From NCBI GenBank assembly GCA_003255065.1, contig QAOA01005941.1, forward strand, positions 1 through 64,000: a stretch of 64,000 nucleotides of DNA. The letters run 5' to 3'. This document shows positions 11,001 to 22,538 of this stretch, piece by piece. The notes beneath the pieces are model-generated. The model saw only the letters and a list, made by a program, of their open reading frames with translations, was not told where the DNA came from and ran no database searches. Each line of letters opens with the position of its first letter. Positions within the stretch are counted from its first letter, which is position 1. This DNA is from Cercis canadensis. Its lineage: Eukaryota > Streptophyta > Magnoliopsida > Fabales > Fabaceae. Both the position numbers and the translations under genes were made by a program.

Positions 11001-12437
11001 CTCTCAAGATAATATAGTCCATTCCGCTCCTTAGCATATCCAATCATCTTCCCCGTCACAGTGAGAAGAATTAAAAATAGCAAGGCAGTCAAGGCTCTTT
11101 GTAAGTTGATGGATAGAGAGAAGGTTGGCAGAGATTTTTGGCACATGGAGGACTTTTTTTAAGGGGAAATTGGGAGACAGATCAATATTACCTTCTCCTG
11201 TCACCTTAATGGGCTTACCATTGGCCACAAAGATGGATTTAATGTTGGAACAGGGTTTAAAGGTCTTAAAGGAGTGTGAGGAATGGGTCATGTGGTCAGT
11301 TGCACCTGAGTCTATGATCCAAGATCCCGGGACTGATTTAGAAGCCTTAAAATTATCAGAAGTTAGACACTTACCTGACTGAGCAAGAGAGCATGAGCTG
11401 GATGTCAAAGTTTCAAGGAAAGCTTGCAGCTTTCCAACTTCTTCCTCATTAAGGGACTGAACAGTATCATTCTCAGAGGGATCAGATTGTAGTGCTGTTT
11501 CTTTGGCTGTGAAGTTGGCTTAAGTACGATGCTGCTTAATGCGGTTCAAGACCTGCTCCTTGCCATGCAATTTGAAGCAATTATCCCTTGTATGTCTGGG
11601 TTTCTTGCAATGGGTACACCACAAATTGTCACGGTTTGGAGCTTTATTGAATTCTGGCCTGGATCCTATTCTTCGGTTCTCCCTCTTTGTAGCAGTGAGG
11701 GCTGATTCAGCATTAGAGGTACTATCCATCATGATAGCACGACGCCTTTCCTCTCCTCGGATAATATAGAATGTCTCATTCAGATTTGGTAGAGACTCTT
11801 TCCCAAGAATCTGAACCCGAACTTGATCAAGCTCCTCATTCAAACCAGCCAAGAACTCAAATACTCGATCTCGCTCCTTCTCCTGAAGAAGGGCTTGAGT
11901 GTATTCACTTGAATTCAGTTTCAGTTTTCGGTACAGATCCATCTCCTGCCATAAAATGGTCAACACATTATAATACTCTGTAACAGACAAATTACCTTGT
12001 TTGGTATGAGCAATCCGAGTCTTTAACTCATAGACAACAGCCGCATCTTGTGCCTTCGAATAGGTTTTCTTGACCATCTCCCAAATCTGTTTTGATGTTT
12101 CAAGAAACATGAAATTCTGAGAAATTTCAAGCTTCATTGAATTTAACAGCCAGGTCATGATGATTGTGTCCTCAACATCCCAGGACTTGAACTTTTCATC
12201 GAGACCATTTGGTGGATCTTCAGTAAGATGATGAAGTTTTTGTTTGCCTTTGAGAGCCAGTGTCACCAATCTTGCCCACTGTAGATAGTTTTTTCCCTCT
12301 AGTCGGCCAGCAACTCCTAAATTCTGCAGTTCAGTAGTTGTAGAGTTGGTTTTTAGTGGCTCCAAGAGGGTATGTTGTGATTCAGAAGCAGGGATACTTT
12401 TGGAGGCTTCAGACATTTCTGTGGCAGTGAATGGCAA
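8002..12437 (-). pseudogene. Copia gag-pol, body 1 (multiply broken)
   Basis: Same polyprotein as body 3 but decayed. The gag start is at 12437. A CAA-to-TAA stop ends gag near 11520, after the CCHC knuckle. About 17 bp are missing near 11056 before the pre-integrase region, a base is lost near 10925, a stop replaces a Tyr codon of integrase near 10494, and a Trp codon in RT is TGA near 9070. Between 9406 (an N) and 9773 about 410 bp of integrase-RT linker are replaced by the end of an unrelated LTR. RT (YVDD) and RNase H at 8002-9048 stay open. No functional polyprotein can come from this copy. Confidence 0.9.
9407..9773 (+). repeat. 3' end of an Athila-like LTR inside copia body 1
   Basis: 367 bp nearly identical to the last part of the solo LTR at 30494-31817, ending at the same terminal CACCCGTCA. 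Copia sequence resumes exactly after it with GTTGGATCC. The LTR's 5' ~950 bp and about 410 bp of copia are missing at the N (9406). The clean end indicates a real insertion of this LTR family whose left part was lost in assembly. Confidence 0.8.
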
Positions 12438-12563
12438 TGAAGGCCTTGAGGGATGAATAGCAACTAGGGCTAAAGAAGCAACCTAATTTGAAAGGGCAAT
12501 TTTTGATGGCTATGAAGGCCTAAGTGAGGGATTGCGGAAGAGCATATTATAGCTCTGATACCA

Positions 12564-12812
12564 TGAATGATTAAGGTTCTATGGAAAAAGTAATTCCAAT
12601 TGTATTACTCAGAGGCATTTGCCTGAATATATATACAGGATATACAGCAGCTGTCCTCCTCTAATTAGGTGGACAGATAGCTACAATTAAGGGGGAATAT
12701 ACAACCTATAATCAGGGAGATTTGCCTAAGGAAATAAATGACATAAATGACAAAATATTCCATAAATAGAATCCCTATAAGTTAGGAGAGAATATATACA
12801 CTATCTCTAACA
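12564..12812 (-). repeat. Copia LTR B
   Basis: 249 bp, shared between body 1 (as its 5' LTR) and body 2 (as its 3' LTR). The tRNA-iMet primer site of body 1, TGGTATCAGAGCT on minus, abuts it at 12551-12563. Confidence 0.9.
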
Positions 12813-12819
12813 CTCCCCC

Positions 12820-15800
12820 TCAAGCTGGTGAGTGAATATCCTTCAGTCCCAGCTTGCTGATTAACTCCTGAAACTTCTGAGTTGGGAGACCCTTAGTGAG
12901 GACATCTGTTATTTGATGTTTAGACCGGATGTATGGGAGATTAATTATGCCATTTTCCAGTTTTTCTTTTATAAAATGCCTATCAATCTCCACATGCTTC
13001 GTTCGGTCATGCTGAAATGGATTATGGGCAATGCTAATTGCTGATTTGTTGTCACAATACAAATTCATTGGTGTGACTCTCTTAATCCTCAAATCATCTA
13101 GTATTATCTTTAACCATAATAACTCACAAATTCCTTGAGCCATAGCTCTGAATTCTGCTTCTGCACTTGATCTTGCCACCACGTCTTGTTTCTTACTCCT
13201 CCAAGTTACCAAGTTACCACCAACAAAGGCACAGTACCCTGTAGTGGATCGTCTATTAACTTGAGAACCTCCATAATCAGCATCTGCATATCCTTCTACC
13301 AATAATTCTTGATGTGGTTGAATGAGGAGACCTACTCCAGGTGTAGATTTCAAATATTGTAGGATCCTCTGGACTGCTTGCATATGTTCTTTCCCTGGAT
13401 CATGCATGAATTGACTCACAACACTTACTGCATATGCAATATCTGGTCTAGTGTGTGAAAGATAAATTAACCTCCCAACTAAACGCTGGTATCTTCCTTT
13501 TTCTATGGCAGTATCTCCCTCTCTTTCATTCAGATGATGATCTCTCTCAATGGGGGTGCTTGCTGGCTTGCTTCCCAATGTCCCTGTGTCCTTTAACAAA
13601 TCAAGGACATATTTTTTTTGAGACAGAAAAATTCCTTCCTTAGAGTAAGCAACTTCTATACCCAGAAAGTACTTCAATTTTCCCAAGTCTTTCATTTCAA
13701 ATTCTCGGGCCAATTCAGACTTCAATCTTTCTCTTTCAACCATATCATTTCTTATTACTATAATATCATCAACATACACCAACAAAGCTGTAAGCTCCCC
13801 TTTAGGTGAGTGTTTTATGAACAGTGTGTGATCCCCTCTACTCTGCACATATTTCATCTTCTTCATTGCCTTTGCAAATCGCTCAAACCATGCTCTAGGT
13901 GACTGTTTTAGCCCATAAAGTGCCTTTCTAAGTTTACACACTCTATTGTCACCAAAGTTTTTATTAAACCCAGGTGGTGGCTCCATGAACACCACTTCTT
14001 GTAAATCTCCATGCAAGAAGGCATTTTTTACATCAAACTGTTGTAAGGACCATTGGAAGTGAACTGCAAGGGCTAGTAAAACTCAAACTGTGTTCATCTT
14101 TGCCACAAGCGCAAAGGTTTCTACATAATCTATCCCCAATTTCTGAGTATACCCTTTTGCAACCAATCTTGCCTTATATCGCTCTAAAGTCCCATCTGCC
14201 TTATACTTCACAGTAAAGACCCATCTACAGCCCATTGGTACTACTCCTGGAGGTTTGACAACAATGTCCCATGTTTTATTTTTCTCAAGTGCTCTCATTT
14301 CCTCTTTCATGGCTTGTGACCAATTCTTGTTTTTTAAGGCTTCTTGCACAGTCCGTGGGATATTTATGGTAGATAGTGCTGACAAGAAGGCTTTGTATTG
14401 GGTTGAAAGCTTATGGTAGGACAGATAATTGGATATAGGGTGCTGAGTGCAACTTCTTTTTCCTTTTCTCACAGCAATGGGTAGATCAAGGTCTAGGTTA
14501 GTTTCAGCAGGTAAAGCAGAATCATTGTCAAGAACAGAATCATTTCCAACCAAAGTATTATCAGTGGAAGTATTGTTGGGTTCTGATTCCATACCTGATC
14601 TTTCTCTATGAGTTTCAGCAGGAGTTGGATCCAATGATTGGACATGCTGCTGAGTAGACTGAGACCCATATCTCCTTGAGTACACTTTAAGTGGTTCTGT
14701 GGACTTTGGGATGGCAACTGTTTTATCTTCTAGAGGTGCAGAAATGGGATCATCTTGAAGAGATGACTCAATAGGTGGTGGAAGACTAAGAGGTGGAATT
14801 GGTGATGTTGGAGATGTATGCTCACCGGCATAACATTTCTCCCCCTGTCGGTGAGCAGAGTAGTATGGGATAGATTCACAAAAAGTGACATTCATAGAAA
14901 CATAAAATTTCCTAGTGGGAGGATGAAAACACTTGTACCCTTTTTGAACACTAGAATACCCTAAAAGTATACACTTAAGGGCTCTTGGGTCAAGTTTGCC
15001 ACGATTTTGTCTATGAATGTGGACAAATGCTAGGCAACCAAAAACTCTAGGGTTTGGTGTGTTCAAGGACATGGAGTTGGGATGATGATTTAGAAGAAAA
15101 TCTAGAGGGCTTTTGTTTAAGAGAGCCTTGGAGGGTAGACGATTAATAAGAAATGCTGCTGTGAGGACAGCTTCACCCCAGAAATGTTTGGGAACATGCA
15201 TTTGGAAGAGTAGAGAACGAGTAACCTCAAGTAAGTGATTCGTTCAGCTACCCCATTTTGTTGTGGGGTGTTGACACATGATGATTCATGGACAATTCCC
15301 TCTTGATCAAAAAAGGAGTTAAGAGTGTGATTGAAATAGTCTCTTGCATTATCTAATCTGAATTTTTTAATGGAGACACCAAACTGATTAGAGACCAGCC
15401 TACAGAATTTAGGGAGGACTTGGCTAATTTCTGACTTTTCTTTTAGAAGATATAGCCAAGTCAGTCTAGTACAATCATCAATGAATGATATAAACCATCT
15501 GGTCCCATTAATATTTGGAATTTTAGAAGGTCCCTAAACATCGGTATGGATCAAAGAAAAAGGAGTACTTGAAATTTTATTGATCATTAGGAATGGCACT
15601 CTATGGTGCTTTGCAAACTCACAAGACTCACAATGCAAAGTACTAAAATTGACACTCTTAAACAAAGCAGGAAACATCAACTTCATTAAAGAGAAAGGTG
15701 GATCACCAAGTCTACAATGCTCTAGCCACACTTTTTCAACACTACTGTTTGAGACACTATGAGCTGAAGAAGCAAGAGGGGACTGAACTTGAGATAGGGT

Positions 15801-17297
15801 GAAAACATGTTGTGGGATTTTGGAAGGAAAACTGCTGTTGGTACTCTCAAGATAATATAGTCCATTCCGCTCCTTAGCATATCCAATCATCTTCCCCGTC
15901 CTCCTTTCCTGAAAAACACAGTGAGAAGAATTAAAAATAGCAAGGCAGTCAAGGCTCTTTGTAAGTTGATGGATAGAGAGAAGGTTGGCAGAGATTTTTG
16001 GCACATGGAGGACTTTCTTTAAGGGGAAATTGGGAGACAGATCAATATTACCTTCTCCTGTCACCTTAATGGGCTTACCATTGGCCACAAAGATGGATTT
16101 AATGTTGGAACAGGGTTTAAAGGTCTTAAAGGAGTGTGAGGAATGGGTCATGTGGTCAGTTGCACCTGAGTCTATGATCCAAGATCCCGGGACTGATTTA
16201 GAAGCCTTAAAATTATCAGAAGTTAGACACTTACCTGACTGAGCAAGAAAGCATGAGCTGGATGTCAAAGTTTCAAGGAAAGCTCGCAGCTTTCTAACTT
16301 CTTCTTCATTAAGGGACTGAACAGTATTATTCTCAGAGGGATCAGATTGCAGTGTTGTTTCTTTGGCTGTGAAGTTGGCTTGAGTACGATGCTGCTTAAT
16401 GCGGTTCAAGACCTGCTCCTTGCCATGCAATTTGAAGCAATTATCCCTTGTATGTCTGGGTTTCTTGCAATGGGTACACCACAAATTGTCACGGTTTGGA
16501 GCTTTATTGAATTCTGGCCTGGATCCTATTCTTCGGTTCTCCCTCTTTGTAGCAGTGAGGGCTGATTCAGCATTAGAGGTACTATCCATCATGATAGCAC
16601 GACGCCTTTCCTCTCCTCGGATAATATAGAATGTCTCATTCAGATTTGGTAGAGACTCTTTCCCAAGAATCTGAACCCGAACTTGATCAAGTTCCTCGTT
16701 CAAACCAGCCAAGAACTCAAATACTCGATCCCGCTCCCTCTCCTGAAGAAGGGCTTGAGTGTCTTCACTTGAATTCAGTTTCAGTTTTCGGTACAGATCC
16801 ATCTCCTGCCATAAACTGGTCAACACATTATAATACTCTGTAACAGACAGATTACCTTGTTTGGTATGAGCAATCCGAGTCTTTAACTCATAGACAACAG
16901 CCGCATCTTGTGCCTTCGAATAGGTTTTCTTGACCATCTCCCAGATCTGTTTTGATGTTTCAAGAAACATGAAATTCTGAGAAATTTCAAGCTTCATTGA
17001 ATTTAACAGCCAGGTCATGATGATTGTGTCCTCAACATCCCAGGACTTGAACTTCTCATCGAGACCATTTGGTGGATCTTCAGTAAGGTGATGAAGTTTT
17101 TGTTTGCCTTTGAGAGCCAGTGTCACCAATCTTGCCCACTGTAGATAGTTTTTTCCATCTAGTCGGGCAGCAACTCCTAAATTCTGCAGTTCAGTAGTTG
17201 CAGAGTTGGTTTTTGGTGGCTCCAAGAGGGTATGTTGTGCTTCAGAAGCAGGGATACTCTTGGAGGCTTCAGACATGTCTGTGGCAGTGAATGGCAA
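12820..17297 (-). pseudogene. Copia gag-pol, body 2 (three lesions)
   Basis: Nearly complete copy of the body 3 polyprotein. The first frame (17297-15534) covers gag, CCHC knuckle, protease (DSGATDH) and pre-integrase, ending where the Trp after the first catalytic Asp of integrase (HTDV) is TAG. A 7-bp deletion near 15235 shifts frame just before the catalytic Glu region. An Arg codon CGA has become TGA at 14083 within RT. The rest of RT with YVDD and RNase H (14016-12820) is open. Its primer site next to LTR C is degraded (GATATAA instead of GATACCA). Not functional as it stands. Confidence 0.9.
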
Positions 17298-17427
17298 TGA
17301 AGGCCTTGAGGGATGAATAGCAACTAGGGCTAAAGAAGCAACCTGATTTGAGAAAGGGGCGTTTTTTTGATGGCTATGAAGGCCTAAGTGAGGAATTGCG
17401 GAAGAGCAGATTATAGCTCTGATATAA

Positions 17428-17673
17428 TGAACGATTAAGGTTCTATGGAAGAAGTAATTCGAATATATTACTCAGAGGCAATTGCCTGAATATATACAGA
17501 ATATACAGCAGCTGTCCTCCTCTAATTAGGTGGACAGATAGCTACAATTAAGGGGGAATATACAGCCTATAATCAGGGAGATTTGCCTAATGAAATAAAT
17601 GACATAAATGACAGAATATTCCATAAATAGAATCCCTATAAGTTAGGAGAGAATATCTACACTATCTCTAACA
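17428..17673 (-). repeat. Copia LTR C
   Basis: 246 bp, between bodies 2 and 3. Differs from LTR D at several positions and by small indels, so the pair flanking body 3 is not freshly made. Confidence 0.9.
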
Positions 17674-17680
17674 CTCCCCC

Positions 17681-20600
17681 TCAAGCTGGTGAGTGAATAT
17701 CCTTCAGTCCCAGCTTGCTGATTAATTCCTGAAACTTCTGAGTTGGGAGACCCTTAGTGAGGACATCTGCTATTTGATGTTCAGACCGGATGTATGGGAG
17801 ATTGATTATGCCATTTTCCAGTTTTTCTTTTATAAAATGCCTATCAATCTCCACATGCTTCGTTCGGTCATGCTGAACTGGATTATGGGCAATGCTAATT
17901 GCTGATTTGTTGTCACAATACAAATTCATTGGTGTGACTCTCTTAATCCTCAAATCATCTAGTATTATCTTTAACCATAATAACTCACAAATTCCTTGAG
18001 CCATAGCTCTGAATTCTGCTTCTGCACTTGATCTTGCCACCACGTCTTGTTTCTTACTCCTCCAAGTTACCAAGTTACCACCAACAAAAGCACAGTACCC
18101 TGTAGTGGATCGTCTATTAACTTGAGAACCTCCATAATCAGCATCTGCATATCCTTCTACCAATAATTCTTGATGTGGTTGAATGAGGAGACCTACTCCA
18201 GGTGTAGATTTCAAATATTGTAGGATCCTCTGGACTGCTTGCATATGTTCTTTCCCTGGATCATGCATAAATTGACTCACAACACTTACTGCATATGCAA
18301 TATCTGGTCTAGTGTGTGAAAGATAAATTAACCTCCCAACTAGACGCTGGTATCTTCCTTTTTCTATGGCAGTATCTCCCTCTCTTTCATTCAGACGATG
18401 ATCTCTCTCAATGGGGGTGCTTGCTGGCTTGCTTCCCAATGTCCCTGTGTCCTTTAACAAATCAAGGACATATTTTCTTTGAGACAGAAAAATTCCTTCC
18501 TTAGAGTAAGCAACTTCTATACCCAGAAAGTATTTCAATTTTCCCAAGTCTTTCATTTCAAATTCTCGGGCCAATTCAGACTTCAATCTTTCTCTTTCAA
18601 CCATATCATTTCCTGTTACTATAATATCATCAACATACACCAACAAAGCTGTAAGCTCCCCTTTAGGTGAGTGTTTTATGAACAGTGTGTGATCCCCTCT
18701 ACTCTGCACATATTTCATCTTCTTCATTGCCTTTGCAAATCGCTCAAACCATGCTCTAGGTGACTGTTTTAGCCCATAAAGTGCCTTTCTAAGTTTACAC
18801 ACTCTATTGTCACCAAAGTTTTTATTAAACCCAGGTGGTGGCTCCATGAACACCACTTCTTCTAAATCTCCATGCAAGAAGGCATTTTTTACATCAAACT
18901 GCTGTAAGGACCATTGGAAGTGGACTGCAAGGGCTAGTAAAACTCGAACTGTGTTCATCTTTGCCACAGGCGCAAAGGTTTCTACATAATCTATCCCCAA
19001 TTTCTGAGTATACCCTTTTGCAACCAATCTTGCCTTATATCGCTCTAAAGTCCCATCTGCCTTATACTTCACAGTAAAGACCCATCTACAGCCCACTGGT
19101 ACTACTCCTGGAGGTTTGACAACAATGTCCCATGTTTTATTTTTCTCAAGTGCTCTCATTTCCTCTTTCATGGCTTGTGACCAATTCTTGTTTTTTAAGG
19201 CTTCTTGCACAGTCCGTGGGATATTTATGGTAGATAGTGCTGACAAGAAGGCTTTGTATTGGGTTGAAAGCTTATGGTAGGACAGATAATTGGATATAGG
19301 GTGCTGAGTGCAACTTCTTTTTCCTTTTCTCACAGCAATGGGTAGATCAAGGTCTAGGTTAGTTTCAGCAGGTAAAGCAGAATTGTCAAGAACAGAATCA
19401 TTTCCAACCAAAGTATTATCAGTGGAAGTATTGTTGGGTTCTGATTCCATACCTGATCTTTCTCTATGAGTTTCAGCAGGAGTTGGATCCAATGATTGGA
19501 CATGCTGCTGAGTAGACTGAGACCCATATCTCCTTGAGTACACTTTAAGTGGTTCTGTGGACTTTGGGATGGCAACTGTTTTATCTTCTAGAGGTGCAGA
19601 AATGGGATCATCTTGAAGAGATGACTCAATAGGTGGTGGAAGACTAAGAGGTGGAATTGGTGATGTTGGAGATGTATGCTCACCGGCATAACATTTCTCC
19701 CCCTGTCGGTGAGCAGAGTAGTATGGGATAGATTCACAAAAAGTGACATCCATAGAAACATAAAATTTCCTAGTGGGAGGATGAAAACACTTGTACCCTT
19801 TTTGAACACTAGAATACCCTAAAAGTATACACTTAAGGGCTCTTGGGTCAAGTTTGCCACGATTTTGTCTATGAATGTGGACAAATGCTAGGCAACCAAA
19901 AACTCTAGGGTTCGGTGTGTTCAAGGACATGGAGTTGGGATGATGATTTAGAAGAACATCAAGAGGGCTTTTGTTTAAGAGAGCCTTGGAGGGTAGACGA
20001 TTAATAAGAAATGCTGCTGTGAGGACAGCTTCACCCCAGAAATGTTTGGGAACATGCATTTGGAAGAGTAGAGACCGAGTAACCTCAAGTAAGTGACGGT
20101 TCTTTCGTTCAGCTACCCCATTTTGTTGTGGGGTGTTGACACATGATGATTCATGGACAATTCCCTCTTGATCAAAAAAGGAGTTAAGAGTGTGATTGAA
20201 ATAGTCTCTTGCATTATCTGATCTGAATTTTTTAATGGAGACACCAAACTGATTAGAGACCAGCCTACAGAATTTAGGGAGGACTTGGCTAATTTCTGAC
20301 TTTTCTTTTAGAAGATATAGCCAAGTCAGTCTAGTACAATCATCAATGAAGGATATAAACCATCTGGCCCCATTAATATTTGGAATTTTAGAAGGTCCCC
20401 AAACATCGGTATGGATCAAAGAAAAAGGAGTACTTGAAATTTTATTGATCATTGGGAATGGCACTCTATGGTGCTTTGCAAACTCACAAGACTCACAATG
20501 CAAAGTACTAAAATTGACACTCTTAAACAAAGCAGGAAACATCAACTTCATTAAAGAGAAAGGTGGATGACCAAGTCTACAATGCTCTGGCCACACTTTT

Positions 20601-22162
20601 TCAACACTACTATTTGAGACACTATGAGCTGAAGAAGCAAGAGGGGACTGAACTTGAGATAGGGTGAAAACATGTTGTGGGATTTTGGAAGGAAAACTGC
20701 TGTTGGTACTCTCAAGATAATATAGTCCATTCCGCTCCTTAGCATATCCAATCATCTTCCCCGTCCTCCTTTCCTGAAAAACACAGTGAGAAGAATTAAA
20801 AATAGCAAGGCAGTCAAGGCTCTTTGTAAGTTGATGGATAGAGAGAAGGTTGGCAGAGATTTTTGGCACATGGAGGACTTTCTTTAAGGGGAAATTGGGA
20901 GACAGATCAATATTACCTTCTCCTGTCACCTTAATGGGCTTACCATTGGCCACAAAGATGGATTTAATGTTGGAACAGGGTTTAAAGGTCTTAAAGGAGT
21001 GTGAGGAATGGGTCATGTGGTCAGTTGCACCTGAGTCTATGATCCAAGATCCCGGGACTGATTTAGAAGCCTTAAAATTATCAGAAGTTAGACACTTACT
21101 TGACTGAGCAAGAGAGCATGAGCTGGATGTCAAAGTTTCAAGGAAAGCTCGCAGCTTTCCAACTTCTTCTTCATTAAGGGACTGAACAGTATCATTCTCA
21201 GAGGGATCAGATTGCAGTGCTGTTTCTTTGGCTGTGAAGTTGGCTTGAGTACGATGCTGCTTAATGCGGTTCAAGACCTGCTCCTTGCCATGCAATTTGA
21301 AGCAATTATCCCTTGTATGTCTGGGTTTCTTGCAATGGGTACACCACAAATTGTCACGGTTTGGAGCTTTATTGAATTCTGGCCTGGATCCTATTCTTCG
21401 GTTCTCCCTCTTTGTAGTAATGAGGGCTGATTCAGCATTAGAGGTACTATCCATCATGATAGCACGACGCCTTTCCTCTCCTCGGATAATATAGAATGTC
21501 TCATTCAGATTTGGTAGAGACTCTTTCCCAAGAATTTGAACCCGAACTTGATCAAGCTCCTCATTCAAACCAGCCAAGAACTCAAATACTCGATCCCGCT
21601 CCCTCTCCTGAAGAAGGGCTTGAGTATCTTCACTTGAATTCAGTTTCAGTTTTCGGTACAGATCCATCTCCTGCCATAAACTGGTCAACACATTATAATA
21701 CTCTGTAACAGACAAATTACCTTGTTTGGTATGAGCAATCCGAGTCTTTAACTCATAGACAACAACCGCATCTTGTGCCTTCGAATAGGTTTTCTTGACC
21801 ATCTCCCAAATCTGTTTTGATGTTTCAAGAAACATGAAATTCTGAGAAATTTCAAGCTTCATTGAATTTAACAGCCAGGTCATGATGATTGTGTCCTTAA
21901 CATCCCAGGACTTGAACTTCTCATCGAGACCATTTGGTGGATCTTCAGTAAGATGATGAAGTTTTTGTTTGCCTTTGGGAGCCAGTGTCACCAATCTTGC
22001 CCACTGAAGATAGTTTTTTCCATCTAGTCGGGCAGCAACTACTAAATTCTGCAGTTCAATAGTTGCAGAGCTGGTTTTTGGTGGCTCCAAGAGGGTATGT
22101 TGTGATTCAGAAGCAGGGATAATTTTGGAGGCTTCAGACATTTCTGTGGCAGTGAATGGCAA
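17681..22162 (-). CDS. Copia gag-pol polyprotein, body 3 (intact frame, 1493 aa)
   Basis: One uninterrupted frame encodes the whole Ty1/copia polyprotein for copying the element's RNA into DNA and inserting it. Order: gag (about 1-265), CCHC knuckle CTHCKKPRHTRDNC (~272-287), protease with WIIDSGATDHM (~370-380), pre-integrase region, integrase with HTDVWGP (~585), RSDNARD (~648) and AERKN (~684) as the DDE residues, RT with YVDD (~1176), and RNase H with YADADY (~1339) and later acidic residues. The start ATG lies 126 nt inside the primer site, and the stop is 7 nt from LTR C's purine tract. Length is normal for plant copia. All catalytic signatures are present, so it may be functional, though its two LTRs differ. 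Confidence 0.92.
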   Translation of the reverse strand: MPFTATEMSEASKIIPASESQHTLLEPPKTSSATIELQNLVVAARLDGKNYLQWARLVTLAPKGKQKLHHLTEDPPNGLDEKFKSWDVKDTIIMTWLLNSMKLEISQNFMFLETSKQIWEMVKKTYSKAQDAVVVYELKTRIAHTKQGNLSVTEYYNVLTSLWQEMDLYRKLKLNSSEDTQALLQERERDRVFEFLAGLNEELDQVRVQILGKESLPNLNETFYIIRGEERRRAIMMDSTSNAESALITTKRENRRIGSRPEFNKAPNRDNLWCTHCKKPRHTRDNCFKLHGKEQVLNRIKQHRTQANFTAKETALQSDPSENDTVQSLNEEEVGKLRAFLETLTSSSCSLAQSSKCLTSDNFKASKSVPGSWIIDSGATDHMTHSSHSFKTFKPCSNIKSIFVANGKPIKVTGEGNIDLSPNFPLKKVLHVPKISANLLSIHQLTKSLDCLAIFNSSHCVFQERRTGKMIGYAKERNGLYYLESTNSSFPSKIPQHVFTLSQVQSPLASSAHSVSNSSVEKVWPEHCRLGHPPFSLMKLMFPALFKSVNFSTLHCESCEFAKHHRVPFPMINKISSTPFSLIHTDVWGPSKIPNINGARWFISFIDDCTRLTWLYLLKEKSEISQVLPKFCRLVSNQFGVSIKKFRSDNARDYFNHTLNSFFDQEGIVHESSCVNTPQQNGVAERKNRHLLEVTRSLLFQMHVPKHFWGEAVLTAAFLINRLPSKALLNKSPLDVLLNHHPNSMSLNTPNPRVFGCLAFVHIHRQNRGKLDPRALKCILLGYSSVQKGYKCFHPPTRKFYVSMDVTFCESIPYYSAHRQGEKCYAGEHTSPTSPIPPLSLPPPIESSLQDDPISAPLEDKTVAIPKSTEPLKVYSRRYGSQSTQQHVQSLDPTPAETHRERSGMESEPNNTSTDNTLVGNDSVLDNSALPAETNLDLDLPIAVRKGKRSCTQHPISNYLSYHKLSTQYKAFLSALSTINIPRTVQEALKNKNWSQAMKEEMRALEKNKTWDIVVKPPGVVPVGCRWVFTVKYKADGTLERYKARLVAKGYTQKLGIDYVETFAPVAKMNTVRVLLALAVHFQWSLQQFDVKNAFLHGDLEEVVFMEPPPGFNKNFGDNRVCKLRKALYGLKQSPRAWFERFAKAMKKMKYVQSRGDHTLFIKHSPKGELTALLVYVDDIIVTGNDMVERERLKSELAREFEMKDLGKLKYFLGIEVAYSKEGIFLSQRKYVLDLLKDTGTLGSKPASTPIERDHRLNEREGDTAIEKGRYQRLVGRLIYLSHTRPDIAYAVSVVSQFMHDPGKEHMQAVQRILQYLKSTPGVGLLIQPHQELLVEGYADADYGGSQVNRRSTTGYCAFVGGNLVTWRSKKQDVVARSSAEAEFRAMAQGICELLWLKIILDDLRIKRVTPMNLYCDNKSAISIAHNPVQHDRTKHVEIDRHFIKEKLENGIINLPYIRSEHQIADVLTKGLPTQKFQELISKLGLKDIHSPA

Positions 22163-22275
22163 TGAAGGCCTTGAGGGATGAATAGAAACTAGGGCTAAAG
22201 AAGCAACCTAATTTGAAAGGGCGATTTTTGATGGCTATGAAGGCCTAAGTGAGGAATTGCGGAAGAGCAGATTAT

Positions 22276-22288
22276 AGCTCTGATACCA
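22276..22288 (-). other. tRNA-iMet primer binding site of body 3
   Basis: On minus it reads TGGTATCAGAGCT, complementary to the 3' end of initiator tRNA-Met, immediately next to LTR D. The matching site of body 1 is at 12551-12563; that of body 2 (17415-17427) is mutated. Confidence 0.9.
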
Positions 22289-22537
22289 TGAACGATTAAG
22301 GTTCTATGGAAGAAGTAATTCCAATTGTATTACTCAGAGGCAATTGCCTAAATATATATACAGGATATACAGCAGCTGTCCTCCTCTAATTAGGTGGACA
22401 GATAGCTACAATTAAGGGGGAATATACAGCCTATAATCAGGGAGATTTGCCGAAGGAAATAAATGACATAAATGACAAAATATTCCATAAATAGAATCCT
22501 TATAAGTTAGGAGAGAATATCTACACTATCTCTAACA
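22289..22537 (-). repeat. Copia LTR D (5' LTR of body 3)
   Basis: 249 bp; same ends as LTR A. The next base (22538) begins unrelated chromovirus integrase sequence. Confidence 0.9.
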
Positions 22538-22538
22538 C

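Larger units (their letters stand above)
7746..22537 (-). mobile_element. Tandem copia array: four LTRs, three bodies
   Basis: One copia family is present three times head to tail, sharing LTRs: LTRs at 7746-7994, 12564-12812, 17428-17673 and 22289-22537, bodies between them. All read on the minus strand. Each body has a purine tract beside the LTR on its low-coordinate side and a tRNA-iMet primer site (AGCTCTGATACCA on plus) beside the other. Left flank CATAG and right flank CTTTA do not match, so no target-site duplication brackets the array. The flanks belong to different elements (Athila LTR left, chromovirus integrase right). Confidence 0.9.

Noticed and set aside
10600..21710. Plus-strand open frames of 60-90 codons across the copia array
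   Set aside because: They lie antisense to gag-pol, recur identically in each copy and have no own features. They are shadows of the minus-strand polyprotein.
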